From the NCBI GenBank assembly GCA_026391455.1, contig JAPLEH010000022.1, forward strand, positions 34,997 to 98,996: 64,000 bases of DNA, given 5' to 3'. Shown piece after piece: positions 18,175 through 27,051 of this stretch (position 1 is the first letter of the stretch; each line of letters begins with the position of its first letter). The position numbers were made by a program, and so were the translations under genes. This DNA comes from Bacteroidota bacterium. GTDB taxonomy: Bacteria; Bacteroidota; Bacteroidia; Chitinophagales; Chitinophagaceae. The notes below the pieces were generated by a model. The model had not been told where the DNA came from and ran no database searches. It worked only from the letters and a program-made list of their open reading frames with translations.

Positions 18175-19221
18175 CGGATCTACCACCCCATATAAAATAT
18201 CTGCCAGAATATTGATGAGAATAAAAAATGCCGCAGCTACCAATACCGCTCCCATTACCACCGGATAATCCAGTTTTTCCAAAGCATCCACCGTTACTTT
18301 TCCGATACCCTGCCAGCCAAAAATATATTCTACAAAGAATGCCCCTGCCAATAATTCGGCAAACCATCCGGTAATGGCCGTAATAACAGGGTTGAGCGCA
18401 TTGCGCAATCCATGTTTCCAGATGACTTGTCGCCGGCTAAGCCCCTTGGCATAAGCTGTACGGATATAATCCTGATCCAATACATCAAGCATGGAACTGC
18501 GGGTGAGTTGGGTAATGATGGCCAACGGGCGAATACCCAAAGTAATAGCAGGTAAAATGAGATTTTGCAAGGTCAGCCGGCGATGCCCTTCGCTGTCGAT
18601 GGCAAACCAACTGCCTGCGATATGCAGACCCGTCCAACTGCTGAGTACAAACCCAAACAGGTATACCATGATAATCCCCATAAAAAAAGAGGGTGCCGAT
18701 ATACCCACGATGCTCGAGAATACCGCTGAAGTATCCATCCAGGTATTTTGTTTCACTGCGGCCATTACACCCAGTGGTACACCGATCAATACGGCAATGA
18801 ACATAGCGGCCAGTGCCAGCATGAGCGTACCTGGTAAGGCCTGCATGAGTATACTCCAGACTTCACGTTTACTTTGATAGGATTTGCGGAGATACGGCAC
18901 TTTCAACCCCAGCTTAGTATGGCCACCCACAAAAAAGCCTTTGAGTTTTTTCTTACTTATTTCCTCCGCTGTATGAAAACCAACCGGTGACACATCGTTG
19001 AGATAATGGAGAAATTGTTTGAATTTGGAAACCGGCGCTCCTTTGTCATCAATCAGGTATAATTCCTTTTTGATATTGGCCTGTGTGGCCGAGTCGCTGG
19101 TTTGGCCCATTACCAGTCTTGACGGATCTCCAAAACCCTGGAATAAAAAGAATACCAGTATGATCACTCCCAGCAACACCAGGATGCCATAAAGACTTTT
19201 TCGGAGTATATAGCGCAGCAA
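18157..19221 (-). CDS. ABC transporter permease, peptide/nickel (DppB/OppB) type
   Basis: A 354-residue inner-membrane permease with about six hydrophobic segments. It has an N-terminal segment near 10-30, a periplasmic insert about 35-120, and the BPD-type core from about 130. The core contains the EAA-like loop TAYAKGLSRRQVIWKHGLRN, typical of the DppB/OppB subfamily. These import peptides or nickel with a substrate-binding protein, an OppC-like partner and ATPases, none of which lies in the window. The start is TTG at 19221 (protein MLRYILRK); no ATG is in frame nearby. The 63-bp gap to the DoxX gene allows cotranscription with the preceding operon. Confidence 0.88.
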   Translation of the reverse strand: MLRYILRKSLYGILVLLGVIILVFFLFQGFGDPSRLVMGQTSDSATQANIKKELYLIDDKGAPVSKFKQFLHYLNDVSPVGFHTAEEISKKKLKGFFVGGHTKLGLKVPYLRKSYQSKREVWSILMQALPGTLMLALAAMFIAVLIGVPLGVMAAVKQNTWMDTSAVFSSIVGISAPSFFMGIIMVYLFGFVLSSWTGLHIAGSWFAIDSEGHRRLTLQNLILPAITLGIRPLAIITQLTRSSMLDVLDQDYIRTAYAKGLSRRQVIWKHGLRNALNPVITAITGWFAELLAGAFFVEYIFGWQGIGKVTVDALEKLDYPVVMGAVLVAAAFFILINILADILYGVVDPRVKSE

Positions 19222-19284
19222 AGTGCTTGGTTTGGTGAATGAATAGGTTTTGTATTCAATTTACAGGCATACTCCACCGCAACA

Positions 19285-20475
19285 TCAATTACCGACACGG
19301 ATCGAAGGGGTATCAACAGCCGGCATAGTCGGTGGAAAAATTTCCTCCTGCTCCGGAAGGCCTTCAATAATTTTCTTCAACTGTTGCATATCAGCTCCGC
19401 TGTATTTGGCTTCCACCACCCCTGCTTTGAGTAAATAAATGCAGGGGTTGGTACGAGCTGCTGTTTCAATGACTTTATAATCGGTTTTATATACCGTAAT
19501 GTCGTTGAATTTTGTACCCGCGATCTCTTTAGCGGCCAGTGAAGGTTCAGCAGTAACCAGATAAGCCGGTATGTTTTTAGCATTCAGGGCAGCATAAATC
19601 TCTTCCATTTTGGACTTCCATTTACTGCCTGCATCGCTGAATTTTTCGATAAATAATACTACCGCATACGGACTTTGCAACACAAATTGTGTGGAGTCTA
19701 CCCCAGTTTCACCAGATAATACAAACCCTTTAATGGGAGGTTCATTGTTCTTTCCGGGTCGGATGAGTTTGTCGTACCGTTTTACAAACTGGTAGGTGGT
19801 GGAACTGAAATCCGCCGGGAATTTATCAGCGGTGAATTCAATTTCCTTTCCGTCTTTTTTATACACGAATGTTATAACCGTACTGTCCGGAATAGCATTG
19901 GCCGGCATTTTCATTTTCTCCGACAGATTGTTTCCTTTTTTAAAGGGCAAACAATCCACCAACGGCAGGTAGGTAAGCGTGTACCATTGAAATACAAAAC
20001 TGAACGTAGTAATGGCCAGCATCGCCCACCAGTTGAGCTTTTCGGGCAACAGAGGTTTGATCCATTTTCTATTGGCAAAGATGAAAGCGATCAGGATGGT
20101 CAGCACCACATCTTTCAGGAACGATGTTTTGGAAGTGATCGGGAGACAATCGCCAAAGCAGCCGCAGTTTTTGGGCATGCCGGTAATGTAGGTATAGCCC
20201 GTAAGGAAAGTAAAGAACACGATCAGCAATAGTAATAACCAACTGAATAATTTGATGCGCCATCCCAGCAACAGTGCAAAACCCGCAATGATCTCAAACG
20301 CATTCATGAGTACTGATACCAGCAAGGTCCAGTTGTTGAATCCATGCAGGCCCCAAATTTCAAAAAACTCCTGCATTTTATAACTCAGCCCGAGCGGGTC
20401 ATTGGCTTTCACCAGGCCGGAAAAAATGAACAGGAGTCCAACAATGATACGTGCAATTGAAACGGTGATCTTCAT
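19285..20475 (-). CDS. DoxX/MauE-like membrane protein with thioredoxin-like tail
   Basis: A 396-residue protein. Residues about 1-170 hold five hydrophobic segments typical of DoxX/MauE (methylamine-utilisation-like) proteins, and the CGCFGDC motif (104-110) lies after the third. After about residue 185 the protein becomes soluble, with a domain that looks thioredoxin-like (YAVVLFIEKFSDAG, then IPAYLVTAEP), but I see no CXXC. Family knowledge: BT_3928-type proteins of this layout are conserved in Bacteroidota and presumed to act in redox or disulphide chemistry. The start codon is 1 bp after the stop of the DUF1599 gene, so the two are tightly coupled. Confidence 0.88.
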   Translation of the reverse strand: MKITVSIARIIVGLLFIFSGLVKANDPLGLSYKMQEFFEIWGLHGFNNWTLLVSVLMNAFEIIAGFALLLGWRIKLFSWLLLLLIVFFTFLTGYTYITGMPKNCGCFGDCLPITSKTSFLKDVVLTILIAFIFANRKWIKPLLPEKLNWWAMLAITTFSFVFQWYTLTYLPLVDCLPFKKGNNLSEKMKMPANAIPDSTVITFVYKKDGKEIEFTADKFPADFSSTTYQFVKRYDKLIRPGKNNEPPIKGFVLSGETGVDSTQFVLQSPYAVVLFIEKFSDAGSKWKSKMEEIYAALNAKNIPAYLVTAEPSLAAKEIAGTKFNDITVYKTDYKVIETAARTNPCIYLLKAGVVEAKYSGADMQQLKKIIEGLPEQEEIFPPTMPAVDTPSIRVGN

Positions 20476-20476
20476 A

Positions 20477-21004
20477 TTAAATAAGGATTAAGGCGAAAAC
20501 AGCATAATTGATTATATCGAAATAATTGGCATCTATACCTTCACTGATCAGGGTCTTCCCTTCATTGTTCAATATCTGGCGGATGCGCTGCAGTTTCATC
20601 AGGATGAGGTCGGTGAAACTTTCCTGACTCATACTTCGCCAGGCTTCTCCATAGTCGTGGTTCTTATCTTCCATCAGCCGTTTGGCCATGGCGATGTATT
20701 TATCGTACAACGGTGATATACCGGCAATATCCATTTCTTCCGGTGCATCGGCAGGTAACTCAAGTTGTATAAGACCGATCACCCCATAATTGATGATGCC
20801 TTTAAATTCGGACGCAATACCCTCCGATACTTTTTGTTCTTTCTTTTCCTGAATGGTGCGTATGCGCTGGGCTTTGATAAAAATCTGGTCCACGATGGAA
20901 ATGGTGCGTAACACCCTCCAGGCTGTACCATAGTCACGGGCCTTCTTTAAAAAGATATCCTTGCAACCTGTAATTACCTGGTCGTATTGTTGATTCGTAT
21001 TCAT
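20477..21004 (-). CDS. DUF1599 protein (two tandem domains)
   Basis: A 175-residue soluble helical protein made of two copies of DUF1599. The copies are recognised by KARDYGTAWRVLR (about 21-33) and KNHDYGEAWRSMS (about 114-126), each followed by a KAQRIR or KLQRIR motif and a closing INYGV/INYAV. Function is unknown; the fold resembles helical nucleotide-pyrophosphatase-like domains in my reading, but that is inference. The gene is divergent from folP and immediately precedes the DoxX gene (1 bp), an association I recall as common in Bacteroidota. Near-consensus AACCTTTG lies just upstream. Confidence 0.9.
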   Translation of the reverse strand: MNTNQQYDQVITGCKDIFLKKARDYGTAWRVLRTISIVDQIFIKAQRIRTIQEKKEQKVSEGIASEFKGIINYGVIGLIQLELPADAPEEMDIAGISPLYDKYIAMAKRLMEDKNHDYGEAWRSMSQESFTDLILMKLQRIRQILNNEGKTLISEGIDANYFDIINYAVFALILI

Positions 21005-21143
21005 TGTTTACTTTTTCGGAATCGGAAGCAAAGGTTACTGTGGCCTGTGAAGCAACGTACTTTTTGCAATCCAGTATCGGGTCACTGCGCCACCACTGAA
21101 CCATCCTGCCTACCTTCGCTTCAAAATTAACGAACTACCGCTA

Positions 21144-21977
21144 ATGTACACGCTTAATTGTAAGGGCAGGTTGCTGGCAATTGAAAAACCGGTGGTGATG
21201 GGCATCCTCAATATTACCCCGGATTCTTTCTATAAAGGAAGTCGTGTGGTTACGCTGGATGCCATCGCAGAGCAGGCAGGCAATATGCTTGAAGCGGGAG
21301 CCACCATTTTGGATATAGGCGGACAGAGTACCCGCCCCGGGAGTGAGCGGATAACAGCAAAAGAAGAAGCAGCCCGTGTACTGCCGGCCATGGAAGCAGT
21401 ACGCCGTCAATTTCCGGATGCCTTTCTCTCCATTGATACTTTTTATGCAGATGTGGCGCGGGATGCTGTATCGGCCGGTGCTGATATCGTGAATGATATC
21501 AGTGCAGGCTCCATTGATCCCGGCATGATCAGTACAGTTGCGCAGTTGAATGTGCCGTATGTATTGATGCATATGAAAGGTACACCCCAAACGATGCAGC
21601 AGGAAGCAGGATATACCAATGTTACAACGGAAGTGCTGGATTTTCTTTTGCAACAGCAGGTAAATTTGCAGCAACAGGGGATCCGTGATATCGTGATTGA
21701 TCCGGGATTTGGTTTTGGCAAAACGATCACGCATAATTTCTCTTTATTGAAAAATCTGGAAGTGTTTCAACTGTTGAAGGCCCCGCTCCTGCTGGGCATC
21801 TCCCGTAAATCCTTTATCTGGAAAACACTGAACTGCACGCCCGCCGATGCGTTGAATGGCACCACGGCATTGCATAGTATCGGTCTGGAGAAAGGCGCTG
21901 CTATTTTACGTGTACACGATGTAAAGGAAGCGGTAGAAACCATTTCCTTATACGAGGCTTTGCAGTTGGCCCCATAA
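21144..21977 (+). CDS. folP: Dihydropteroate synthase
   Basis: A 277-residue TIM-barrel enzyme that condenses p-aminobenzoate with 6-hydroxymethyl-dihydropterin pyrophosphate in folate synthesis and is the sulfonamide target. Motifs: MGILNITPDSF (19-29), GGQSTRPGSE (58-67), then SIDTF, VNDISAG, MHMKGTP, DPGFGFGK and LLGISRKSF. These cover both substrate sites, including the pABA-contact loop residues. No insertion typical of Sul resistance variants is evident. It stands alone on the plus strand, divergent from DUF1599. The hairpin 21981-22001 follows, but its U-tract faces the other direction. Confidence 0.97.
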   Translation: MYTLNCKGRLLAIEKPVVMGILNITPDSFYKGSRVVTLDAIAEQAGNMLEAGATILDIGGQSTRPGSERITAKEEAARVLPAMEAVRRQFPDAFLSIDTFYADVARDAVSAGADIVNDISAGSIDPGMISTVAQLNVPYVLMHMKGTPQTMQQEAGYTNVTTEVLDFLLQQQVNLQQQGIRDIVIDPGFGFGKTITHNFSLLKNLEVFQLLKAPLLLGISRKSFIWKTLNCTPADALNGTTALHSIGLEKGAAILRVHDVKEAVETISLYEALQLAP

Positions 21978-22001
21978 AAAAACAGCCCGCGGGGGGCTGT
22001 T
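21974..22001 (-). terminator. Hairpin next to the folP stop, U-tract on the minus strand
   Basis: AACAGCCC (21981-21988) pairs with GGGCTGTT (21994-22001); the seven A before it form the U-tract for leftward transcription. It may insulate folP from leftward read-through. For rightward transcription it is a hairpin without a U-run. Confidence 0.55.
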
Positions 22002-22150
22002 CAGGCATACGAATATGTTAATTGTACTTCACACGGGCTATACTTTCCTCTCATAATCAATCTGGAAAAGTACTTGGATTTTAGTACGGTATGTATTTCA
22101 GGAGTACGAACGGGCCTTAAATCAGATGCTGGACTAAAAACGGAGCCATT

Positions 22151-22185
22151 CAAAAAAATACCCGTCACATGGATAGTGACGGGTA
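22151..22185 (-). terminator. Terminator of the nrnA-FKBP operon
   Basis: TACCCGTCAC (22159-22168) pairs perfectly with GTGACGGGTA (22176-22185); on the minus strand it is followed by ATTTTTTTG. Confidence 0.8.
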
Positions 22186-22217
22186 CAAAGTTGCGACATT
22201 ATTCGCAATATGCGGAA

Positions 22218-23165
22218 TTATTTTTTCGGTTTTTCTTCCTGAGGCATTTCCTGCACGTTCATATTTGGGGGCATTCGCATAGTTGGATTTGCCGGTGCCT
22301 TTTCCATAACATCGTGGATTTTGATATCAAAAACCAGATGTTCATAGGGTTTGATCAGTGGTGAAGTGGGCTGTCCGGCGTATGCGAGCATGGACGGAAT
22401 ATATACTTTAGCATTGCCTCCTTTTTTCAGGAATTGAACGCCTTCATCAAAACCTTTGATCATGGAACCGGTACCCACTACGAAGGGGTAAGGATCGGTA
22501 TGGTGGAAACTGGTATCGGTATTGCTGTCAAATTTTTTGCCGGAGAAAGAAGTACCGGTGTAAAAGACAGAAACATATTTACCTGAATCGGCCTGCATGC
22601 CTTCTCCGGGGTTGATTACCTCTACAAAGGAACCTGAAGGTGTTTTTTGCGCCTTGATATTTTTCGAAGCGAGGTAGGCTTCCAGTTCTTTTACTTCCCC
22701 GGCGAGCAATTCTTTTCTTGATTTTTCATCATCCAGACGAGCCAGTGAATCGTTGGCAAAAATACCTACCACTTTAGCATACGTGATGATCTTATCCCCT
22801 CTTTTAAATTGCGGGGGTACCGAGTTGGGTGAACGGGTGATAAAGGTATCCATCATTTGCGTGGCAATGATACTGTCGCCCACTTTCAGGGATGACCAGA
22901 TCTCACCAATGTCATACGGATTGGGCGTGGGAGCCACATGTAAGTAGATGGCCAGTTTTCCACCAGTAGAGAAATACACACTGTCCTGTATTTTTTGAGT
23001 GAGCTGTACTTTGATATAGTCACCTAACTTCACTTTCTCCTTACCATTTCCGGAGATCACCTGATAAGGCATTCCCCCCGGGGTTTTACGGTAGGATTTT
23101 TTGGTGCAGGATGCAAGCGCTGCGATTCCTGCCATGACCAGCAACAGATTTTTGATTGTTTTCAT
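22218..23165 (-). CDS. FKBP-type peptidyl-prolyl isomerase lipoprotein
   Basis: A 315-residue lipoprotein (lipobox ALASC, Cys at about 20). Residues about 30-150 form a divergent FKBP-like N-terminal domain. Residues about 185-290 form a clear FKBP domain with VSVFYTGTSFSGKKFDSN, GTGSMIKGFDEGVQFLKKGG, PSMLAYAG and LVFDIKIHDV. Such proteins speed proline isomerisation during folding of exported proteins on the periplasmic face. A Met/Pro/Glu-rich tail ends the protein. It follows nrnA by 10 bp and has its own terminator at 22159-22185. The N-terminal unit lacks an obvious active-site signature, so only the second domain is likely catalytic. Confidence 0.92.
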   Translation of the reverse strand: MKTIKNLLLVMAGIAALASCTKKSYRKTPGGMPYQVISGNGKEKVKLGDYIKVQLTQKIQDSVYFSTGGKLAIYLHVAPTPNPYDIGEIWSSLKVGDSIIATQMMDTFITRSPNSVPPQFKRGDKIITYAKVVGIFANDSLARLDDEKSRKELLAGEVKELEAYLASKNIKAQKTPSGSFVEVINPGEGMQADSGKYVSVFYTGTSFSGKKFDSNTDTSFHHTDPYPFVVGTGSMIKGFDEGVQFLKKGGNAKVYIPSMLAYAGQPTSPLIKPYEHLVFDIKIHDVMEKAPANPTMRMPPNMNVQEMPQEEKPKK

Positions 23166-23175
23166 TTTACTTTAT

Positions 23176-24183
23176 TTATGATAAAAGATTTGCGTTTTCC
23201 TTGATTACTTCTTTGAAGCGTTCCACTGTTTTTTCAATGGAGTCGCTGCTCCGGCCGCCGGCGGCGTTGAAATGACCGCCCCCTTCAAAATATTTTCGGG
23301 CAAAGGTATTGCAGTCAAAGTCTCCTTTACTTCTGAAACTCCATTTTCTTTCCTCATCCCGGTCGATTACCAGCGCCACCAGTTTTATTCCCTGAATGGA
23401 TTGCGGGTAATTCACCAACCCTTCTGTATCCCCTGTTTTGATATGATAACGGAGCAAGTCCGATTTGGGAATCGAAATCAGAGCTGTATTGTATTCATAA
23501 AACACTTCCATCCGGTTCAATAAAACATGCCCTAAAAACCGAAGGCGGTTCTCTAAAAAGTTATCGTAAAGCAGGTCATGTACTTTTCCATGATTAAGCC
23601 CCCGGCCTTTAAGGTCGGCCACCAATGTATGTACACCGGCATGGGTGGATGAGAAACGGAAAGATCCCGTATCTCCGATCACGCCTGCATAGATACATTC
23701 TCCGATTTCAAAGCTGATCAGGTCTGCATGTCCCGAACCGGTGATCAGATCATAGATCATTTCACAGGTGGAGCTTTTAGAAGTATCACTGATGCCATAA
23801 TCGAATGAAGGAATATCTGGTTCCTGGTGATGATCGATCAGGATCTTCACACAGTTCATATTAGCCAGAGGTTGGGCCAGGTTTTTGGTACGGTGAAATA
23901 TGTTGAAATCGAGACAGAATAGCCATTCTGCTTTGTCAAGGACGGCCTGAGCGCGGCCCCTGTCCGATTCATAATCGAGCACATCCCGGCTGCCCGGCAT
24001 CCAGTTTACCCAGCCTGCCCAATTGGTAGGTGAGATCACGGTAACGCGGTGACCAAGAGCCGTTAAAAACTGCTTCAACGCCAGCGAAGAACCCATCGCA
24101 TCCGCATCGGGTTTTTGATGTGTGGTAATTACCACCTCCCGTGGTGAACTCAGTAATGGGTATATATCCTGTATCGGTTTCAT
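23176..24183 (-). CDS. nrnA: Oligoribonuclease/pAp phosphatase (DHH-DHHA1)
   Basis: A 335-residue DHH-family phosphoesterase. The metal motifs are THQKPDADAMGS (about 21-32), CLDFN (about 89-93) and IDHHQ (about 117-121), and the DHHA1 substrate motif is GGGHFNAAGG near residue 305. NrnA-like enzymes degrade 2- to 5-nt RNA fragments and dephosphorylate pAp. The gene leads a two-gene operon with the FKBP lipoprotein and is divergent from ndk, with which it shares a 150-bp promoter region. TTG-N20-TACCTTCG lies just upstream. Confidence 0.92.
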   Translation of the reverse strand: MKPIQDIYPLLSSPREVVITTHQKPDADAMGSSLALKQFLTALGHRVTVISPTNWAGWVNWMPGSRDVLDYESDRGRAQAVLDKAEWLFCLDFNIFHRTKNLAQPLANMNCVKILIDHHQEPDIPSFDYGISDTSKSSTCEMIYDLITGSGHADLISFEIGECIYAGVIGDTGSFRFSSTHAGVHTLVADLKGRGLNHGKVHDLLYDNFLENRLRFLGHVLLNRMEVFYEYNTALISIPKSDLLRYHIKTGDTEGLVNYPQSIQGIKLVALVIDRDEERKWSFRSKGDFDCNTFARKYFEGGGHFNAAGGRSSDSIEKTVERFKEVIKENANLLS

Positions 24184-24193
24184 AAAACGGTGG

Positions 24194-24224
24194 CGAAGGT
24201 AATGTAATTGGGCTGATGTGCCAA
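24194..24224 (-). promoter_or_regulatory. Promoter of nrnA-FKBP
   Basis: On the minus strand TTG (24222-24224), a 20-nt spacer and TACCTTCG (24194-24201) match the -33/-7 layout with one mismatch in the -7 box. Confidence 0.55.
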
Positions 24225-24278
24225 TTGTAACATAGGCCGACCGTGAAGTTTTTGTCTGATTATCAGATGTTTATCAAA

Positions 24279-24309
24279 TTGGATGGTTGAGAATTTGGGT
24301 GTACCTTTG
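24279..24309 (+). promoter_or_regulatory. Promoter of ndk
   Basis: TTG (24279-24281), a 20-nt spacer and TACCTTTG (24302-24309) match the Bacteroidota consensus; the leader to ATG 24336 is about 22 nt. Confidence 0.7.
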
Positions 24310-24335
24310 CGGCCGAAAAAACAAATATACGTACT

Positions 24336-24752
24336 ATGAGTAATCGCACATTTACCATGATCAAACCGGATGCATTCAAAAATGGACATGCCGGCGCGAT
24401 CCTGGATCGGATCATTAAGGAAGGTTTTTCTGTGAAAGCCATGAAAATGCTGAAATTATCCCCTGAAAAAGCGGGTGAGTTTTATGCTGTTCACAAAGAA
24501 AGGCCCTTTTATGGTGAGCTGGTAGAGTTCATGAGCAGCGGCCCTATTGTTGCGGCCATCCTGGAAAAAGAAAATGCGGTGGAAGATTTCCGCAAACTGA
24601 TCGGTGCCACCAATCCTGCCAATGCGGAAGATGGTACCATCCGTAAATTATATGCTGCTTCTGTAGGTGAAAACGCTATCCATGGAAGCGACAGCGATGC
24701 AAATGCAAAGATCGAAGGTGACTTTATGTTCTCCGGTCTGGAAACATTCTGA
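24336..24752 (+). CDS. ndk: Nucleoside-diphosphate kinase
   Basis: A 138-residue cytoplasmic enzyme that transfers the gamma-phosphate between nucleoside triphosphates and diphosphates by a phosphohistidine intermediate. [14 protein letters not shown] opens the fold, and the active-site motif is NAIHGSDSD near the C-terminus, with His the phosphorylated residue. Length is normal for the bacterial enzyme. It has a good promoter and a bidirectional terminator on either side, so it is a single-gene unit. Confidence 0.98.
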   Translation: MSNRTFTMIKPDAFKNGHAGAILDRIIKEGFSVKAMKMLKLSPEKAGEFYAVHKERPFYGELVEFMSSGPIVAAILEKENAVEDFRKLIGATNPANAEDGTIRKLYAASVGENAIHGSDSDANAKIEGDFMFSGLETF

Positions 24753-24774
24753 TCAATTGCAATACTAACATATT

Positions 24775-24810
24775 AAAAAAGGTTGTCTCCATCCAGAGAC
24801 AACCTTTTTT
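24775..24810. terminator. Bidirectional terminator between ndk and DUF2141
   Basis: GGTTGTCTC pairs with GAGACAACC around a 6-nt loop, with six A before and six T after, so it works for both directions. Confidence 0.85.
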
Positions 24811-24891
24811 ATTGTTGACAATTGGCTGTATCTATAAGGTTTTCTGCCTTGGGTTTAAAACGGACAATTGTATTAGCCAAACCAGAAATGA

Positions 24892-25332
24892 TCAATACCT
24901 TGTTTTGATATCCACCACCGTGATATTTTTGGCGGCATAGGCAAAGCTTGCCCGGCTGAAAGCAGGCGGACCGAATGTGCCCATAACATTGTTGGAAAAA
25001 CCGTAGCCTTCATTGGGAAGCCCCAGCATGGTCTTATTCATTTTCTGGTCATCGTTCTCATCATGCAGGATCGCTATTGCATATTCGCCGGCCGGCAAAC
25101 CAGTAAACACTACCCAGGCGGTATTATTTTTAATAGAGATCCGCGCTTTTCGGATGGCTTTTTCCGGATCATCAGGATACCCGTTTCCATCTCGGTACAG
25201 GCTGATCAGTACATGACCGTTACTGTTGCGGAGCTTGCTGATCTCCACCCGGATACCTTCCGTTTGTGCCCTGGTATGTACGGAAAAAAATAGTAAGGCT
25301 GTTAATGTGCTGAATATTTTGAATACGCCCAT
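24892..25332 (-). CDS. DUF2141 secreted protein
   Basis: A 146-residue protein with a signal peptide (cleavage near TRAQTEG). The mature beta-sandwich has the DUF2141 pattern: an ISKLRNSNGHVLISLY start, GLPAGEYAIAILHDEN, and GYGFSNNVMGTFGPPAF. Family function is unknown; members are small exported proteins. It starts 6 bp after the stop of the LprI-like gene, so the two are cotranscribed. No catalytic residues are evident. Confidence 0.88.
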   Translation of the reverse strand: MGVFKIFSTLTALLFFSVHTRAQTEGIRVEISKLRNSNGHVLISLYRDGNGYPDDPEKAIRKARISIKNNTAWVVFTGLPAGEYAIAILHDENDDQKMNKTMLGLPNEGYGFSNNVMGTFGPPAFSRASFAYAAKNITVVDIKTRY

Positions 25333-25338
25333 TCCTTT

Positions 25339-25878
25339 TTATTCTTTTATAATTTCATCGTAATAATTGAATATCGCTATCGCCCGCTCTTCGACCATAC
25401 TTGCATATAAGCCGGTAAAAATATTACTTTGAATGGTTCCTCCGCCGGAATATTCCTCTTTTCTCGTAACACCAATCAGTTTTTTTTCAGCATCACGGAA
25501 TACCAGCCAGGCCCGCTGTGCCGCCACTAATACTTTTTTATCTTCCGGTTGCAACAGGCCCATCAGCTTGTTATAATACTTATTCATCAACAGGTCGTAA
25601 GCATCTGTTGTAGCCATCACCGTTTGGTTCATCCCCTGCGTGGAAAAATCAACATCCATTCGTTTATCATTTATGCGGTTGATCCGGAAGGTGTCGGCTG
25701 AAAACTCAATCCAGGCCGCACTATGTCCATCATCTTCTTTTAATGTCTTCTTATAAGCGGCTGCTTCTGAATCGGCCTCTGCAATGATCTTTTTCAGTTT
25801 TGCTGGGGTCAGTATCTCCTGGCTTTGCGCCAAAAGACCCATACATAATATGGAAGTGAGAAAAAGAAAGGTGCGCAT
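25339..25878 (-). CDS. LprI/DUF1311-like secreted protein
   Basis: A 179-residue protein with a signal peptide (cleavage near LLAQSQ). The C-terminal half has the helical lysozyme-inhibitor LprI-like motif: LVAAQRAWLVFRDAEKKLIG and then EERAIAIFNYYDE. The canonical Cys pairs of LprI are absent, so lysozyme inhibition is uncertain. It is the first gene of a two-gene unit with DUF2141. The 130 bp upstream holds a short GCTCCT-loop-AGGAGC hairpin (about 25911-25933) without a U-run. Confidence 0.75.
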   Translation of the reverse strand: MRTFLFLTSILCMGLLAQSQEILTPAKLKKIIAEADSEAAAYKKTLKEDDGHSAAWIEFSADTFRINRINDKRMDVDFSTQGMNQTVMATTDAYDLLMNKYYNKLMGLLQPEDKKVLVAAQRAWLVFRDAEKKLIGVTRKEEYSGGGTIQSNIFTGLYASMVEERAIAIFNYYDEIIKE

Positions 25879-26008
25879 GGTTATGATGTTTTTATAAGCG
25901 TAATATCCAGCTCCTTCAAAAAAGCAGGAGCAATCATTGCAGATATACCACTTTTCATTAACTGCGATACTTGTGTTAGTTGCATTCCCAATTTTTACTG
26001 CTGCTTAA

Positions 26009-26920
26009 TCATATCTCTTTCACTGGCTTACTCATTTTATTCTCCACGGGTGTTACCGTATACCCTGCTTTTCTCAACAGGTTGATTACGCCTTTTTCTC
26101 CGGGCAAATGTCCGGCACCCACTGCCACCACTACTGCTTGTTGCGGCATAATGGTCTTGAGTTTTTCCACCCAATTCAGATTGCGGTTATTGAGTAATAT
26201 ATCCTGGTATTGCATCATCCCTTCCTCTTCGGATGTAATGAGTGCTCCCAGTTTATCGAGGTTTTGTTCCCGGTACGCATCCATCATTTCTTTAAATTCC
26301 TTATCTCCGTCGGTATCTTTATTACCCGCATTAATGGATTTCAACAGATCCTGCGCCTGTATTTTGTAAGGGATACTATCGAAAATACTCATCTGGTAGG
26401 CCATTGTCTCAAGGCCCAATACCGTTTTCCCTTTTTTCTTCGCCTCATCCATAATGAGTTGTTCCATGGCCACCTGCTCCTCACAGGCAGAGAAATTGGC
26501 TTCCATCAGCAGCGAGGATGCGATCATGGGTTTATACGTTTCTACCATAGAAAAAGGAAGCATGGAGTTCTTTTCAGCAAAATAGGCTTTGATCTGCTGG
26601 TATTCTTCCTTGGATACCAGATCCGCCAGCGTGGTATCACCCCGCATCTTCATTTTGCTCATCGCCCCCAGCATTTCAAAGAGGTTGTCCATGTCCAGTT
26701 CCAGGTATACCTTATCGGATTTTTCAATGGCTTCCACCAGTTTTGCACCGAGAAAAGCATCTTCTTTACAAAGCATATGGATAGTACCAAAGAGATAGGA
26801 TGGCTTTTCCAACCCGTTACCGGTCACTTTCCACAAGAGGGTATTCATGGGTTTGCCATTCTGGGCAAAGCTGGTCATAGCTAGAAGGCTCATGATAAGC
26901 CCGGCACTGAGTCGTTTCAT
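26009..26920 (-). CDS. TraB/GumN family protein
   Basis: The protein is about 303 residues from ATG 26920 (MKRLSAGLI); a reading from TTG 26938 is longer but unneeded. It has a signal peptide and then a TraB/GumN domain. The N-terminal YLFGTIHML, the central GLET, and the C-terminal VVVAVGAGHLPGEKGV are the diagnostic motifs, with conserved His and Glu residues. The family is distantly related to Tiki-type metalloproteases, so proteolysis is possible but unproven here. It is a stand-alone gene. Confidence 0.9.
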   Translation of the reverse strand: MKRLSAGLIMSLLAMTSFAQNGKPMNTLLWKVTGNGLEKPSYLFGTIHMLCKEDAFLGAKLVEAIEKSDKVYLELDMDNLFEMLGAMSKMKMRGDTTLADLVSKEEYQQIKAYFAEKNSMLPFSMVETYKPMIASSLLMEANFSACEEQVAMEQLIMDEAKKKGKTVLGLETMAYQMSIFDSIPYKIQAQDLLKSINAGNKDTDGDKEFKEMMDAYREQNLDKLGALITSEEEGMMQYQDILLNNRNLNWVEKLKTIMPQQAVVVAVGAGHLPGEKGVINLLRKAGYTVTPVENKMSKPVKEI

Positions 26921-27051
26921 TCCGTGTTTTTTTAGCAAATTAGGTAAAAGACGTAATTATCCAGCCTGCGGCTGCATGGTATCCTGTCCATCAAAAATCT
27001 TTCCGGATAAAATTAATGACGATGTGACATAAATAAAGAAGATGGCGGTCG